Of a stretch of 53,161 nucleotides of DNA, positions 18,030 through 27,261 are shown piece by piece; the first letter of the stretch is position 1, and the number at the start of each line of letters is the position of its first letter. The stretch lies in NCBI RefSeq assembly GCF_013359865.1, contig NZ_JABMCE010000078.1:1-53161 (forward strand). The letters run 5' to 3'. The position numbers and the translations under genes are program-made. The notes beneath the pieces are model-generated. The model had not been told where the DNA came from, ran no database searches, and saw only the letters and a program-made list of their open reading frames with translations. Source of the DNA: Curtobacterium pusillum. GTDB taxonomy: Bacteria > Actinomycetota > Actinomycetes > Actinomycetales > Microbacteriaceae.

Positions 18030-18967
18030 AGGCACAGCGCGCGGTCTGGGGCGACACCCTGACGGAACTGGCACAGACCGACGACCGGATCGTCGTGGTC
18101 GACGGCGACCTCGCCACCTCGACCATGGCGGTCACGTTCGCGAACGCCCACCCGGAGCGGTTCGTGCAGGCGGGCATCGCCGAGCAGAACATGGTCGGGA
18201 TCGCCTTCGGGATGTCGACGCTCGGGTACCGCCCGTGGCTGTCGTCGTTCGGGGTGTTCCTGACGAACCGAGCCCTCGACCAGGTCCGCATGCTCGTGTC
18301 GCAGACCAAGGCGCCGGTGCGCCTCGCCGCGGCGTACAGCGGGCTCCTCAACGGGGCGAGCGGCAAGACCCACCAGGACATCGAAGACCTCTCCGTCATG
18401 CGGGCGATGCCGAACATGACCGTCCTCGCTCCCGCGGACGAGACCGAGGCGGGTGCGATGATCCGCTGGGCCGCCGACCACGACGGGCCGGTGTACCTCC
18501 GTCTCGCGCGCGACGCCGTGGCGGACGTGTTCGACGACGACTACGAGTTCACCGTCGGGCAGCCGGTACTGCTCCGCGACGGGACCGACGTCACGGTCGT
18601 CTCCACCGGTGTCCAGACGTCCCGCACGGTCGAGGCGATCGACGAGGTCGAGAGCGCGGGCAGGAGCGCCCGCCACGTCCACCTCCCGACGATCAAGCCG
18701 CTCGACACCGAGGCGCTCTGGACGCTCCTGGCGGATGCGGACACGGTCGTCACCGTGGAGGAGCACTCCGTCGTCGGTGGCCTCGGGGACGTCGTCGCGA
18801 GCGTGCTCGCCGAGCGCGCCGCCGCGGCTCGCCTCGAGAAGGTCGGTCTGGCCGACGCCTGGGCGGAGTCCGGGCCGAACGACTTCCTGCTCGAGAAGTA
18901 CGGCCTGTCCGTGGGCAGGGTCGCCGAGCGCATCCAGCGGGCCATCGGGGAGCGGGTCCCCGCATGA
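18026..18967 (+). CDS. Transketolase, C-terminal subunit
   Basis: A 313-residue partner with the pyrimidine-binding and C-terminal domains. The conserved glutamate that activates thiamine diphosphate is in [16 protein letters not shown]; the following [19 protein letters not shown] and [12 protein letters not shown] are typical. It overlaps the N-terminal subunit gene and the pck gene by 4 bp each, so stoichiometric synthesis with both is expected. As a split, operon-encoded enzyme it is probably a second transketolase beside a housekeeping copy elsewhere in the genome, which cannot be checked from this window. Confidence 0.9.
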   Translation: MKAQRAVWGDTLTELAQTDDRIVVVDGDLATSTMAVTFANAHPERFVQAGIAEQNMVGIAFGMSTLGYRPWLSSFGVFLTNRALDQVRMLVSQTKAPVRLAAAYSGLLNGASGKTHQDIEDLSVMRAMPNMTVLAPADETEAGAMIRWAADHDGPVYLRLARDAVADVFDDDYEFTVGQPVLLRDGTDVTVVSTGVQTSRTVEAIDEVESAGRSARHVHLPTIKPLDTEALWTLLADADTVVTVEEHSVVGGLGDVVASVLAERAAAARLEKVGLADAWAESGPNDFLLEKYGLSVGRVAERIQRAIGERVPA

Positions 18968-20850
18968 GCGTCATCGACTCGACCCGTTCGACCCGCTCGA
19001 CCGGCTCCGGTTCGACCCCCTCGACCGGCTCGACCGGCTCGACCATCGAACCGGGACCGGGCATCGACGCCCTCCGACGGTGGGTGGCCGACGTCGCGTC
19101 CCTGACGCAGCCGGACGACATCGTCTGGGTCGACGGCAGCGAGGAGGAGAACCGCTCCCTGCTGACCGGCATGGTGCGCTCGGGCTCCATCGTGGCGCTC
19201 GACGACAGCCTCCGACCGGGCAGCTTCCTGGCACGCAGCGATCCCGCGGACGTCGCGCGCGTCGAGGACCGCACGTTCATCTGCTCGGCGACCGAAGCGG
19301 ACGCCGGGCCGACCAACAACTGGCGCGACCCGGCCGAGATGCGCGAGGAGCTCACCGCACGCTTCGGCGGATCGATGCGCGGGCGGACGATGTACGTCGT
19401 CCCGTTCTCGATGGGCCCGGTCGGCGGGGCCATCTCGCAGGTCGGCGTGCAGGTCACCGACTCGCCCTACGTCGTCGTGTCGACCAGGATCATGACCCGG
19501 ATGGGCGCCGAGGCCCTCGCCGAGATCGGTCCCGACACCGAGTGGGTGCCGGCGCTCCACACCGTGGGCATGCCGCTCGTCGCCGACGACGGCTCCGCCG
19601 TGGGGGACGTGCCCTGGCCGTCCAACGAGGTCAAGATCATCGCCCACTTCCCGGAGACCCGCGAGATCTGGTCGTACGGCTCCGGGTACGGTGGTAACGC
19701 CCTGCTGGCCAAGAAGTGCTTCGCGCTCCGCATCGCGTCGGTCATGGCACGGCAGGACGGTTGGCTCGCCGAGCACATGCTGCTCATCCGCCTGACCACG
19801 CCCGCCGGCAAGGTGCTGCACATCGCGGCGGCGTTCCCGTCCGCCTGCGGCAAGACGAACTTCGCCATGATGACCCCGAGCCTGCCAGGTTGGAAGGTCG
19901 AGACCATCGGCGACGACATCGCGTGGCTCCGACCCGGAGCCGACGGCCGCCTGTGGGCGATCAACCCCGAGGCCGGGTTCTTCGGCGTCGCGCCCGGAAC
20001 CGGGCCCGACACGAACCCCGCCGCGATGGCCACGGTCCGGTCGAACACGATCTTCACCAACGTGGCGATGACCCTGGACGGCGACGTCTGGTGGGAGGGC
20101 GCGACCGAGGAGCCCCCGAAGCACCTCATCGACTGGCGCGGCCGCCCGTGGACCCCCGACAGCCCGGAGCCCGCGGCCCACCCCAACGCCCGGTTCACGG
20201 TCGCCGCCGCGCAGTGCCCGACGATCTCCGGTGACTGGGACAGCCACGACGGGGTCCCGATCGACGCGATCGTCTTCGGCGGACGCCGAGCCACGAACGT
20301 GCCGCTCGTCGCCGAGGCCGAGGACTGGGAGCACGGCGTGTTCTTCGGGTCCACGATCTCCAGCGAGCAGACCGCGGCCGCCGAGGGGCCGGTCGGGGAA
20401 CTCCGCCTCGACCCGTTCGCGATGCTGCCGTTCTGCGGCTACAACATGGCGGACCACTGGCAGCACTGGCTCGAGATCGGTGACCAGCTGGGCTCGAAGG
20501 CGCCGAAGGTGTTCCGCGTCAACTGGTTCCGCAAGTCCTCCGACGGCGGGTACCTCTGGCCCGGCTTCGGCGAGAACATCCGCGTGCTCGAGTGGATCGC
20601 CGATCGGCTCGAGGACGACGCCGAGGTCGAGTGGAGCCCGGTCGGTGGCCTGCCGCGCGTCGGGGGCCTCGACGTCGCCGGCCTCGGCCTCGACGGCTTC
20701 GCCCTGGACGAGCTGTTCGAGGTGGACGCCGTGGCGTGGTCGGCCGAGGCCGAGCAGCTCCGGGCGCACTTCGACCGGTTCGGGGACCGCGTGCCGCAGC
20801 GGCTCCGGGACCGCCTCGACCAGCTCACCCGACGGCTGGACGCGGCATGA
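18964..20850 (+). CDS. pckG: Phosphoenolpyruvate carboxykinase, GTP type
   Basis: A 628-residue gluconeogenic enzyme converting oxaloacetate and GTP to phosphoenolpyruvate, CO2 and GDP. The P-loop-like [10 protein letters not shown] (291-300), substrate loop [31 protein letters not shown] (split across active-site lysine and metal ligands), and [14 protein letters not shown] are the GTP-type signatures. Residues 6-27 are a Ser/Thr/Gly/Arg low-complexity run encoded by imperfect TCGACC repeats, an extension before the conserved enzyme start near residue 33. The start overlaps the transketolase stop by 4 bp (ATGA), which supports translation of this extension. It belongs to the same operon as transketolase and GAPDH, suggesting induction during growth on C4/C3 substrates. 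Confidence 0.95.
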   Translation: MSVIDSTRSTRSTGSGSTPSTGSTGSTIEPGPGIDALRRWVADVASLTQPDDIVWVDGSEEENRSLLTGMVRSGSIVALDDSLRPGSFLARSDPADVARVEDRTFICSATEADAGPTNNWRDPAEMREELTARFGGSMRGRTMYVVPFSMGPVGGAISQVGVQVTDSPYVVVSTRIMTRMGAEALAEIGPDTEWVPALHTVGMPLVADDGSAVGDVPWPSNEVKIIAHFPETREIWSYGSGYGGNALLAKKCFALRIASVMARQDGWLAEHMLLIRLTTPAGKVLHIAAAFPSACGKTNFAMMTPSLPGWKVETIGDDIAWLRPGADGRLWAINPEAGFFGVAPGTGPDTNPAAMATVRSNTIFTNVAMTLDGDVWWEGATEEPPKHLIDWRGRPWTPDSPEPAAHPNARFTVAAAQCPTISGDWDSHDGVPIDAIVFGGRRATNVPLVAEAEDWEHGVFFGSTISSEQTAAAEGPVGELRLDPFAMLPFCGYNMADHWQHWLEIGDQLGSKAPKVFRVNWFRKSSDGGYLWPGFGENIRVLEWIADRLEDDAEVEWSPVGGLPRVGGLDVAGLGLDGFALDELFEVDAVAWSAEAEQLRAHFDRFGDRVPQRLRDRLDQLTRRLDAA

Positions 20851-22301
20851 CGGCCGACGCCGGGCTCTGGGACGACTGGAGCGCCCGCCTGGAGGTCGCC
20901 GAGGCCATGATCCCGATCATCGGACGACTGCACCGCCGGGACGGCGTCGTGACGGCCGTGTACGGACGACGGCTGGTGAACCGGTCGGCGATCGACATCG
21001 TGAAGGCCCACCGGTTCGCCCGCCACGTCGACGGCGCACCGCTGCCGCTCGACGAGTCCCTCAGGCTCCTCCGCGCGGTGGAGGCCGCGGGCGCCGGCCC
21101 GGCATCCCTCGACCTCGGCGCACTCGCGGCCCGGGCCCGCACCGCCCCGGGCGCGAGCATCGCGGACCTGCTCCCCGAGCTCCAGGGCGACGGCTCCCTC
21201 CCGGTGACCGACGTCGTGCTGTACGGGTTCGGACGGATCGGGCGACTCCTCGCCCGCATCCTGATCTCGCACCAGTCCCGATCGACCGGGCTGCGGCTCC
21301 GTGCGATCGTGGTCCGGGAAGCGACCGGCACCGACGACCTCGTCAAGCGAGCGAGCCTGCTCCGCCGAGACTCCGTGCACGGTCCGTTCGACGGCACCAT
21401 CAGCGTCGACGAGGAGACCCAGAGCATCGTCGCGAACGGCACCCGGATCGCCGTGATCCGCGCCGCCGACCCCGCCGCGATCGACTACACCGCGTACGGC
21501 ATCGACGACGCGATCCTCGTGGACAACACGGGTCGCTGGCGGACCGAGGACGAACTCCGGAAGCACCTGGAGGCGAAGGGCGTCGCCCGCGTGCTGCTGA
21601 CCGCTCCGGGCAAGGGCGCGATCCCCAACGTGGTCCACGGCCTCAACACGGTCGAGGCCGAGCACGCCCCGATCGTCGCCGCCGCATCGTGCACGACCAA
21701 CGCGGTCGCACCGGTCCTCGCTGCACTGGACGCCGAGTACGGGATCGTCCGCGGCCACGTCGAGACCGTCCACTCGTTCACGAACGACCAGAACCTCACG
21801 GACAACTTCCACAAGGCGGACCGCCGGGGCCGTGCCGCCCCGCTCAACATGGTGATCACCGAGACCGGCGCTGCCCGCGCGGTCGCGAAGGCCGTCCCGA
21901 CGCTGGCCGGCAAGCTCACCGGGAGCGCGATCCGCGTGCCCACCGCCGACGTCTCACTCGCGATCCTCAACCTCCGGTTGAAGACGTCCGTCGGCCGGGA
22001 ACGACTCAACACCTTCCTCCGCACCGTCTCCCTCGGGTCGTCGCTGCGCTCGCAGGTCGACTACGTCGAATCGCCCGAGTACGTGTCGAGCGACGTCCTC
22101 GGCTCCCGTTTCGCGGGCGTCGTCGACGGCCTCGCGACGCAGGCCGACGGCGAGGACGTCGTCGTCTACGTCTGGTACGACAACGAGTTCGGCTACTCCT
22201 ACCAGGTGGTCCGCGTGCTCGAGACGATGAGCGGCGCGCACCCGGCGTCGATGCCGGCGCCGCGTCCGGCGAACCGGGAAGAACTCGCGATCAGTCTCTG
22301 A
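20847..22301 (+). CDS. gapB: Glyceraldehyde-3-phosphate dehydrogenase, long gluconeogenic type
   Basis: A 484-residue enzyme. About 120 N-terminal residues ([25 protein letters not shown] onward) precede the Rossmann motif YGFGRIGR at 126-133. The catalytic cysteine is Cys282 in ASCTTN, and [12 protein letters not shown] closes the domain. The usual glycolytic enzyme is about 335 residues; the long form of about 480 is known in actinobacteria such as Corynebacterium (gapB/gapX), where it serves gluconeogenesis with NADP. The symbol rests on this length and architecture. Its place after pckG in the same overlapping operon fits that direction. The stop codon is embedded in a perfect hairpin. 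Confidence 0.9.
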   Translation: MTADAGLWDDWSARLEVAEAMIPIIGRLHRRDGVVTAVYGRRLVNRSAIDIVKAHRFARHVDGAPLPLDESLRLLRAVEAAGAGPASLDLGALAARARTAPGASIADLLPELQGDGSLPVTDVVLYGFGRIGRLLARILISHQSRSTGLRLRAIVVREATGTDDLVKRASLLRRDSVHGPFDGTISVDEETQSIVANGTRIAVIRAADPAAIDYTAYGIDDAILVDNTGRWRTEDELRKHLEAKGVARVLLTAPGKGAIPNVVHGLNTVEAEHAPIVAAASCTTNAVAPVLAALDAEYGIVRGHVETVHSFTNDQNLTDNFHKADRRGRAAPLNMVITETGAARAVAKAVPTLAGKLTGSAIRVPTADVSLAILNLRLKTSVGRERLNTFLRTVSLGSSLRSQVDYVESPEYVSSDVLGSRFAGVVDGLATQADGEDVVVYVWYDNEFGYSYQVVRVLETMSGAHPASMPAPRPANREELAISL

Positions 22302-22394
22302 TCGCGACGAGCGCGCCTGTCTGGTCAAGACTCCTGTGGTGGGGAGGGCGCGCTCCGAGGGAGAGACCGACGCCCCTGAACCGGTCTCTCCCTC
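22286..22394 (+). terminator. Three stacked hairpins ending the transketolase-pck-gap operon
   Basis: First hairpin: arms CGCGATCAG (22286-22294) and CTGATCGCG (22298-22306), spanning the gap stop codon. Second: GAGCGCGCC (22309-22317) with GGCGCGCTC (22347-22355). Third: a perfect 13-bp stem 22357-22369 with 22382-22394 (GAGGGAGAGACCG and its complement). There is no T-run. Together they make strong termination or 3'-end protection likely. Confidence 0.7.
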
Positions 22395-22510
22395 ATCATC
22401 CGGTCCGGCGAACAGGGGACCGACGCAATCCGGACTGTCAGGCGAACACGCATCTTCGCCCCCTATGGTCGCGACAAGCGCAGACGCGTGAACTCTCCCG
22501 TACCGGTTGA

Positions 22511-22540
22511 AGGACCGATCCGTAACGGAAGGTCGGTCCT
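22511..22540 (+). promoter_or_regulatory. Leader hairpin enclosing the desaturase ribosome-binding site
   Basis: Outer arms AGGACCGA (22511-22518) and TCGGTCCT (22533-22540) plus inner arms TCCG (22519-22522) and CGGA (22526-22529), loop TAA, bulge AGG. The only Shine-Dalgarno-like word, GGAAGG (22527-22532), lies in the inner arm and bulge, and the hairpin ends one base before the ATG. It could control translation, for example by temperature; this role is inferred. Confidence 0.6.
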
Positions 22541-22541
22541 C

Positions 22542-23651
22542 ATGACCACCACTCCGCTCGCGCCGGGTTACACCCGCACTCGTCCCGGATCGGGGAGCCG
22601 CAACGGCACCTCGACCTACTCCGCGCTCCTGGCGCAGGTGAAGGAGAACGGCCTCCTGCGCCGCCGCACCGGGTTCTACTGGGCGCTGTTCGGCAGCCTC
22701 GCCGGCGGCCTCGCGCTCGCCTGGGTCGCGTTCGCGTTCCTCGGCGACTCCTGGTTCCAGCTCATCGTCGCCGGCGTCCTCGGTGTGATCTTCACGCAGT
22801 TCGCGTTCCTCTCGCACGAGGCCGCGCACCGCCAGGTCTTCGCCTCGCAGCGGTGGAACGACCACGCCGGCCGCTGGCTCGGCACGTTCCTCGTGGGCCT
22901 CAGCTACTCGTGGTGGATGAACAAGCACACCCGCCACCACGGCAACCCGAACACGGTCGGGAAGGACCCGGACATCGCGCCGGACACCATCCGCTTCCTG
23001 CCCGAGGACGCCGCCGCCGTGAAGGGCGGCCCGATGCAGCTGTTCATGCGTTTCCAGGGCTGGCTGTTCTTCCCGCTCCTCACCCTCGAGGGCGTCAACC
23101 TGCACTGGCTCGCCGTCCGCTCGGTGGTCACCGGCAACGGCACGAAGGCCGACGTGAAGCACCGCTGGCTCGAGGCGGCGCTGCTCGTCGCCCGTTTCGG
23201 CATCTACCTCACGATCGTCTTCTGGTTCCTGCCGTTCGGCATGGCGTGCGCGTTCCTCGGCGTGCAGCTCGCCGTGTTCGGCGTGATGATGGGTGCCTCG
23301 TTCGCCCCGAACCACAAGGGCATGCCGATGATCGCGCACGACGCGAAGGTCGACTTCTTCTCCCGCCAGGTCCGCACCTCCCGCAACATCCGCGGTGGCT
23401 GGTGGGTCTCGTTCCTCATGGGCGGCCTGAACTACCAGGTGGAGCACCACCTGTTCCCGTCGATGCCGCGTCCGGCACTCAAGCAGGCCCGCCTGCTCGT
23501 CCGTGACCACTGCGACACGCTCGACGTGCCGTACACGGAGACCACGCTGGTGCGCTCGTACGGCATCGTCGTCCGCTACCTCAACCGGGTCGGGCTCGCC
23601 GCCCGTGACCCGTTCGCCTGCCCGATGGTGGCGCAATTGCGCATCCACTGA
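22542..23651 (+). CDS. Membrane fatty-acid desaturase, acyl-lipid type
   Basis: A 369-residue di-iron membrane enzyme. Three histidine boxes are visible: HEAAH at 92-96, HTRHH at 129-133 and EHHLF at 301-305, with NHKG at 257-260 before the third. Hydrophobic hairpins surround residues 48-90 and 170-190 and 213-255. It would introduce double bonds into membrane fatty acids, keeping membranes fluid at low temperature. ATG at 22542 was preferred over the 18-codon longer frame because conserved sequence begins later and a leader hairpin ends at 22540. The cold-shock gene follows after 14 bases, so the pair is probably one cold-response unit. Confidence 0.93.
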   Translation: MTTTPLAPGYTRTRPGSGSRNGTSTYSALLAQVKENGLLRRRTGFYWALFGSLAGGLALAWVAFAFLGDSWFQLIVAGVLGVIFTQFAFLSHEAAHRQVFASQRWNDHAGRWLGTFLVGLSYSWWMNKHTRHHGNPNTVGKDPDIAPDTIRFLPEDAAAVKGGPMQLFMRFQGWLFFPLLTLEGVNLHWLAVRSVVTGNGTKADVKHRWLEAALLVARFGIYLTIVFWFLPFGMACAFLGVQLAVFGVMMGASFAPNHKGMPMIAHDAKVDFFSRQVRTSRNIRGGWWVSFLMGGLNYQVEHHLFPSMPRPALKQARLLVRDHCDTLDVPYTETTLVRSYGIVVRYLNRVGLAARDPFACPMVAQLRIH

Positions 23652-23665
23652 GAGGGATGACACCC

Positions 23666-23875
23666 ATGCCGACCGGCACCGTGAAGTGGTTCGACAACGA
23701 CAAGGGCTTCGGCTTCATCACCCCGGACGACGGGTCCGACGACCTGTTCGCGCACTTCTCGAGCATCGTCGCGACGACGGGCTTGCGCTCCCTCGAGCAC
23801 GCCGACCACGTGCAGTACGAGGTCGGCCCCGGCAAGAAGGGCCCGCAGGCGGACAAGATCTCGATCATCCGCTGA
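23666..23875 (+). CDS. Cold-shock domain protein (CspA family)
   Basis: A 69-residue single-domain nucleic-acid chaperone. RNP1 is [10 protein letters not shown] and RNP2 is LFAHFSSI, after the start [17 protein letters not shown] at 23666 was chosen for family length; an ATG three codons earlier (23657) is adjacent to the GAGAGG ribosome-binding site and too close to it. It probably shares the desaturase transcript. The family binds single-stranded RNA and melts secondary structure, which is notable given the hairpin in the leader of the same transcript. Confidence 0.93.
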   Translation: MPTGTVKWFDNDKGFGFITPDDGSDDLFAHFSSIVATTGLRSLEHADHVQYEVGPGKKGPQADKISIIR

Positions 23876-23929
23876 CGCGGTCCCGGTCGCTGCCACCGGC
23901 GCGCCGCCCACGCGCCCGGACGACGAAGT

Positions 23930-23961
23930 GGAGGCACGGTGCCCGACCGCACCGTGCCTCC
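23930..23961. terminator. Bidirectional terminator-like hairpin between converging operons
   Basis: Perfect 13-bp stem: GGAGGCACGGTGC (23930-23942) and GCACCGTGCCTCC (23949-23961), loop CCGACC. It separates the cold-shock gene from the converging permease gene ending at 24012. It belongs to the same hairpin family as 15438 and 32694. Confidence 0.8.
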
Positions 23962-24011
23962 CGTCCGTGGGCAGCGGTCGGAACCGCCGCCTGCGCGCCG
24001 CAGCGCGCGGT

Positions 24012-24890
24012 CTACTTGATCCCGGTGGACGCGATGCCCTGCACGAACTGCCGCTGGAACGCCAGGAACACCACGAGCAGCGGCAGCACCGTGATCGTCG
24101 CGATCGCCATCACCGCACCCCACGGGGAGCTGAAGGCCGGGTTGTTCGTCAGCGTCGACAGGGCGACCGGCACGGTGAGGTTCTCGTTCCCCTGCAAGAC
24201 GACGAGCGGCCAGAGGAAGTCGTTCCACCGCGTCATGAAGCCGAGGATCACCAGGACGCCGACGAGCGGACCGCACGACGGCAGGACGACCCGGAAGAAG
24301 GTCTGGAACTCGCCGGCTCCGTCCAAGCGGGCCGCTTCCATCAGAGCGTCGGGCACCCCGAGCATGAACTGCCGGGCGATGAAGATCCCGACGACGTCGA
24401 ACACCGTCGGGAGGATGACCGCCCACGGGGAGTCGACCAGGCCGATCTTCGCGACGACGAGGAAGCTCGGCACGAGGGTGACCTGGATCGGGATCATGAT
24501 CGTGACGAGGAACGCCGAGTACAGCAGCCCACGGCCGACGAACCGGAACTTCGCCAGGGCGTACCCGGCCATCAGCGAGACGACGACGCTCAACGCGGTG
24601 CCGACGGACGTGATGAGCGCCGAGTTGCCGAGCCACCGCCACACCGGCTGCGTGCTGAATACCTGCGCGTAGTTCTCGAACGTCGGGTTCGTCGGGAACA
24701 GGTAGAACGAGCCGCTCTGCGACTGGCCGCCGGGGGTGAGCGCCGACACGAGCATCCAGTAGAGCGGGAACACCATGAGGATCGCGAGCGCGGTGAGCCC
24801 GGCGACGAGGATCCAGCGGCCCGGCTTCGCGGGGCGCCGACGGACGGTCGGACGGGAGGCGCGGGTCGAGCCCGCAACGGACAGCGCCAT
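24012..24890 (-). CDS. Carbohydrate ABC transporter permease, MalG type
   Basis: A 292-residue membrane protein of the CUT1 family with six hydrophobic segments. The ATPase-contact motif reads EAARLDGAGEFQTFFRVVLPSCGP. The N-terminus is short and basic, then a first helix WILVAGLTALAILMVFPLYWM. The ATG at 24890 overlaps the stop of the upstream permease (TGATG). It is the last gene of a leftward operon with a binding protein and a second permease. No ATPase gene is present, so it probably uses a shared MsmK-like ATPase encoded elsewhere, as many CUT1 importers do. Confidence 0.93.
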   Translation of the reverse strand: MALSVAGSTRASRPTVRRRPAKPGRWILVAGLTALAILMVFPLYWMLVSALTPGGQSQSGSFYLFPTNPTFENYAQVFSTQPVWRWLGNSALITSVGTALSVVVSLMAGYALAKFRFVGRGLLYSAFLVTIMIPIQVTLVPSFLVVAKIGLVDSPWAVILPTVFDVVGIFIARQFMLGVPDALMEAARLDGAGEFQTFFRVVLPSCGPLVGVLVILGFMTRWNDFLWPLVVLQGNENLTVPVALSTLTNNPAFSSPWGAVMAIATITVLPLLVVFLAFQRQFVQGIASTGIK

Positions 24891-25852
24891 CAGATGGACT
24901 CCTCTGCCTTCTTGTTGGCCCGCTGCCGCAGCAGGGTGAAGACGAGCAGGATCGCCACGAGCACCAGCCCGAGCGCCGCTGCGTACCCCATGCGCGCGTC
25001 GATGAACGCGGACCGGAACACGTACTGGATGAGCACCGTGGTGGAGAAGCCCGGGCCGCCGCCGGTCATCACGTAGATCACGTCGAAGGCCTGCAGCGAG
25101 AACACCACGTTGAGGATGAGCAGGATCGACGTCGTCGGTCGGAGGAGCGGCCAGGTGATCGTCCGGAACCGCGCCCAGCGGGATGCGCCGTCGATCGCCG
25201 CGGCCTCCTTGAGCTCCGCGGGGACGGACTGCAGCGCCCCGAGGTAGATCACCATGCAGAACCCGATCCGGGTCCAGACCACGACGATCACGAGCGTGGC
25301 CATCGCCCACCCGGGGGCGGTGAGCCACGGCACGCGGCCGAGTCCGAGCGCTTCGAGCAGGTTGTTCACGACGCCGTAGTCGCCGTTGAAGATCCACGAC
25401 ATGATGACGCCCACCACGACGCCGGCGGCGACCATCGGGACGAAGAACAGCGCGCGGAAGACCGATCGTCCGGGGAGTGGACGGTTCAGGGCGACGGCGA
25501 GGGCGAGTCCGATGGCCATCGAGGTGGGCACCGTCCCGAGCGTGAACACGAGCGTGTTCCGGAGTGCTGTCCCGATCAGCGGATCGGATCCCATGTCGAC
25601 GAAGTTCTTCGCACCGACCCATGTGCCGTCCCCGAGCGAGGTGCTCGAGTCCTGGAAGCTCAGGACGATCGCGGTGACGATCGGGATGAGCGAGAACCCG
25701 AGGAACAGCAGCGCGGCCGGGCCGATGAACACGTAGGGGACGAACCTGCCGTGTCGTCGCCGTGCAGCGCCTCCGGCGGGCAGTCCGCCGGTCGGGGGAG
25801 CGGTCGACGCCGCCGTGGTCCGGACCGGAGCGGTCTCAGTTCGCAGTGACAC
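24890..25852 (-). CDS. Carbohydrate ABC transporter permease, MalF type
   Basis: A 320-residue CUT1 permease. The first helix follows a basic, Pro/Ala-rich N-terminus (RRRHGRFVPYVFIGPAALLFLG). The cytoplasmic ATPase-contact loop is EAAAIDGASRWARFRTITWPLL. It starts with GTG at 25852, 17 bases inside the binding-protein gene, with GGAGG about nine bases upstream inside that gene, so translation is coupled. It pairs with the MalG-type protein encoded next to form the membrane channel. Confidence 0.92.
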   Translation of the reverse strand: MSLRTETAPVRTTAASTAPPTGGLPAGGAARRRHGRFVPYVFIGPAALLFLGFSLIPIVTAIVLSFQDSSTSLGDGTWVGAKNFVDMGSDPLIGTALRNTLVFTLGTVPTSMAIGLALAVALNRPLPGRSVFRALFFVPMVAAGVVVGVIMSWIFNGDYGVVNNLLEALGLGRVPWLTAPGWAMATLVIVVVWTRIGFCMVIYLGALQSVPAELKEAAAIDGASRWARFRTITWPLLRPTTSILLILNVVFSLQAFDVIYVMTGGGPGFSTTVLIQYVFRSAFIDARMGYAAALGLVLVAILLVFTLLRQRANKKAEESI

Positions 25853-27140
25853 TGCGCATCGCCTCCATCATCTGGTTCGAGGCTTCCTTCGGGCTCAGTT
25901 GTCCGAGCAGGCAGAGGTCGAGGTAGTCGGCGAACACGGCGTTGAGCGAGCTGAAGTACTGCCCGCTCTCCGCCTTCACCATGGACAGCGGGATCGTGGT
26001 GCCCTGGTCGATGAACCGCTGCATCGTGTCGGTGTTCGCCTTGTAGCCGATGTCGGCCGCGTCGAGGGACTGCCGAGCGGGCAACCAGTTGCCGTCGTGG
26101 CAGAACTGCCGCATCTTGCTCCTGCTCGTGATCATGGCGACGAGCTCCGCCGCGAGTTCCGGGTGCTTCGACGACTTGGTGACCGCCAGGGCGTTGCCGC
26201 CGAGGTCGCTCGCCTCCCCGACGTTCCGGATCATGGGCGCGGTGCCCCAGTTGTCGCGCATGTCGCTGTCGAGCTGCATGATCGACTCGGGGTTGTTGAG
26301 CATCATGCCGATCTGGCCGGTGAGGAACAGGTTCCGCGAGACGTCCCCGCCGCCGCTCTTCGAGATGTTGCCGGTCGTCGCGAGTCCCTCGGCGTACCAC
26401 TTGCGGCCGAACGCGAGCGCCTCGACGGCCTCGTCGGAGTCCATGGACGGGGTGAGTCCGTCGTCACCGAGGAAGGAGCCGCCGTTCTGGTAGATCAACG
26501 GCAGCCAGCGGTACGCGGTGTCGGGGCTGGACCACCCGTAGCCGAACGCGTACTTCCCGGTGACCTGCTTGACCTCCTTCGCGACCTCGAGGAACTCGTC
26601 CCACGTCCACGCGTCCGCGAGGGTCGACGGCGGAGTCACGCCGACCTTCTCCATCACCTCGCGGTTGTAGTAGGTGATGAAGTTGTCGGTGTGCTGGAAG
26701 ACGCCGTAGATGCCGTCCTCCCGGGCGCCGATCGCCCAGAACGGGGCGCTGTAGTCCTTCCGGTAGTCGGCCGGGATCGACCCGGAGATGTCGACGAGGC
26801 TGCCGTTGGCGGCGTACCGGCCGATCTGCTGCGGGGTGATCCGGATCACGTCCGGCGCCAGGTCGGCGGCGAGCCGCGTGATGAACCACTGGTGGAACTG
26901 GCCGGTCGTCACCTCGACGGCGACGCTCGTGCCCGGGTGCTTCGCCACGAACTCCTCGGCGATCGACTGGTAGCTCGTGATGTCGGTCGGGATGTTCCAG
27001 GTCGACAGCCGGATGTGCTTCGTGCCGCCGGAAGCGGCGGTGCCCTGTCCCGCGCACGCTGCGAGCGCGCCGGTGAGGGAGATGCCGGCGAGCGCGAGGA
27101 ACCCGCGTCGGGCGAGCTGGGTGGGTGGTCTGGTCGGCAT
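25836..27140 (-). CDS. Extracellular solute-binding lipoprotein, family 1 (Tat-type signal)
   Basis: A 434-residue sugar-binding protein. The N-terminus has twin arginines at 11-12 (ARRGFLALAG), a hydrophobic core and a lipobox ending in Cys29, so export by Tat followed by lipid anchoring is likely. The mature protein matches CUT1 binding proteins: IRLSTWNIPTD, EEFVAKHPGTSVAVE, and near the end KSSKHPELAAELV. The gene lies directly downstream of the GH4 gene, 121 bases away. The natural substrate is likely an alpha-galactoside such as melibiose or raffinose, or another glycoside handled by GH4; that is inference from position. Confidence 0.92.
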   Translation of the reverse strand: MPTRPPTQLARRGFLALAGISLTGALAACAGQGTAASGGTKHIRLSTWNIPTDITSYQSIAEEFVAKHPGTSVAVEVTTGQFHQWFITRLAADLAPDVIRITPQQIGRYAANGSLVDISGSIPADYRKDYSAPFWAIGAREDGIYGVFQHTDNFITYYNREVMEKVGVTPPSTLADAWTWDEFLEVAKEVKQVTGKYAFGYGWSSPDTAYRWLPLIYQNGGSFLGDDGLTPSMDSDEAVEALAFGRKWYAEGLATTGNISKSGGGDVSRNLFLTGQIGMMLNNPESIMQLDSDMRDNWGTAPMIRNVGEASDLGGNALAVTKSSKHPELAAELVAMITSRSKMRQFCHDGNWLPARQSLDAADIGYKANTDTMQRFIDQGTTIPLSMVKAESGQYFSSLNAVFADYLDLCLLGQLSPKEASNQMMEAMRSVTAN

Positions 27141-27261
27141 GGTCCTCTCCTTCGAGGTCGTGGTGCCGTCGGTTCGGACTGGAGGCGCGGCGCACGTCCG
27201 CGTATCGGCGCGCGTCCGGCGCCGGGTCCCGTGCTGGTGGGCCGACGCCGGACGCTGCCCG

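Noticed and set aside
17139..18967. Split transketolase as apulose-4-phosphate transketolase (AptA/AptB)
   Set aside because: That pathway needs apiose isomerase and apulose kinase, and neither is in the window; the pair sits with pck and gap instead. Kept as a generic split transketolase.
22497..22511. ACCGGTTGA upstream of the desaturase as a fourth GntR operator
   Set aside because: Only half of the palindrome matches and there is no metabolic link.
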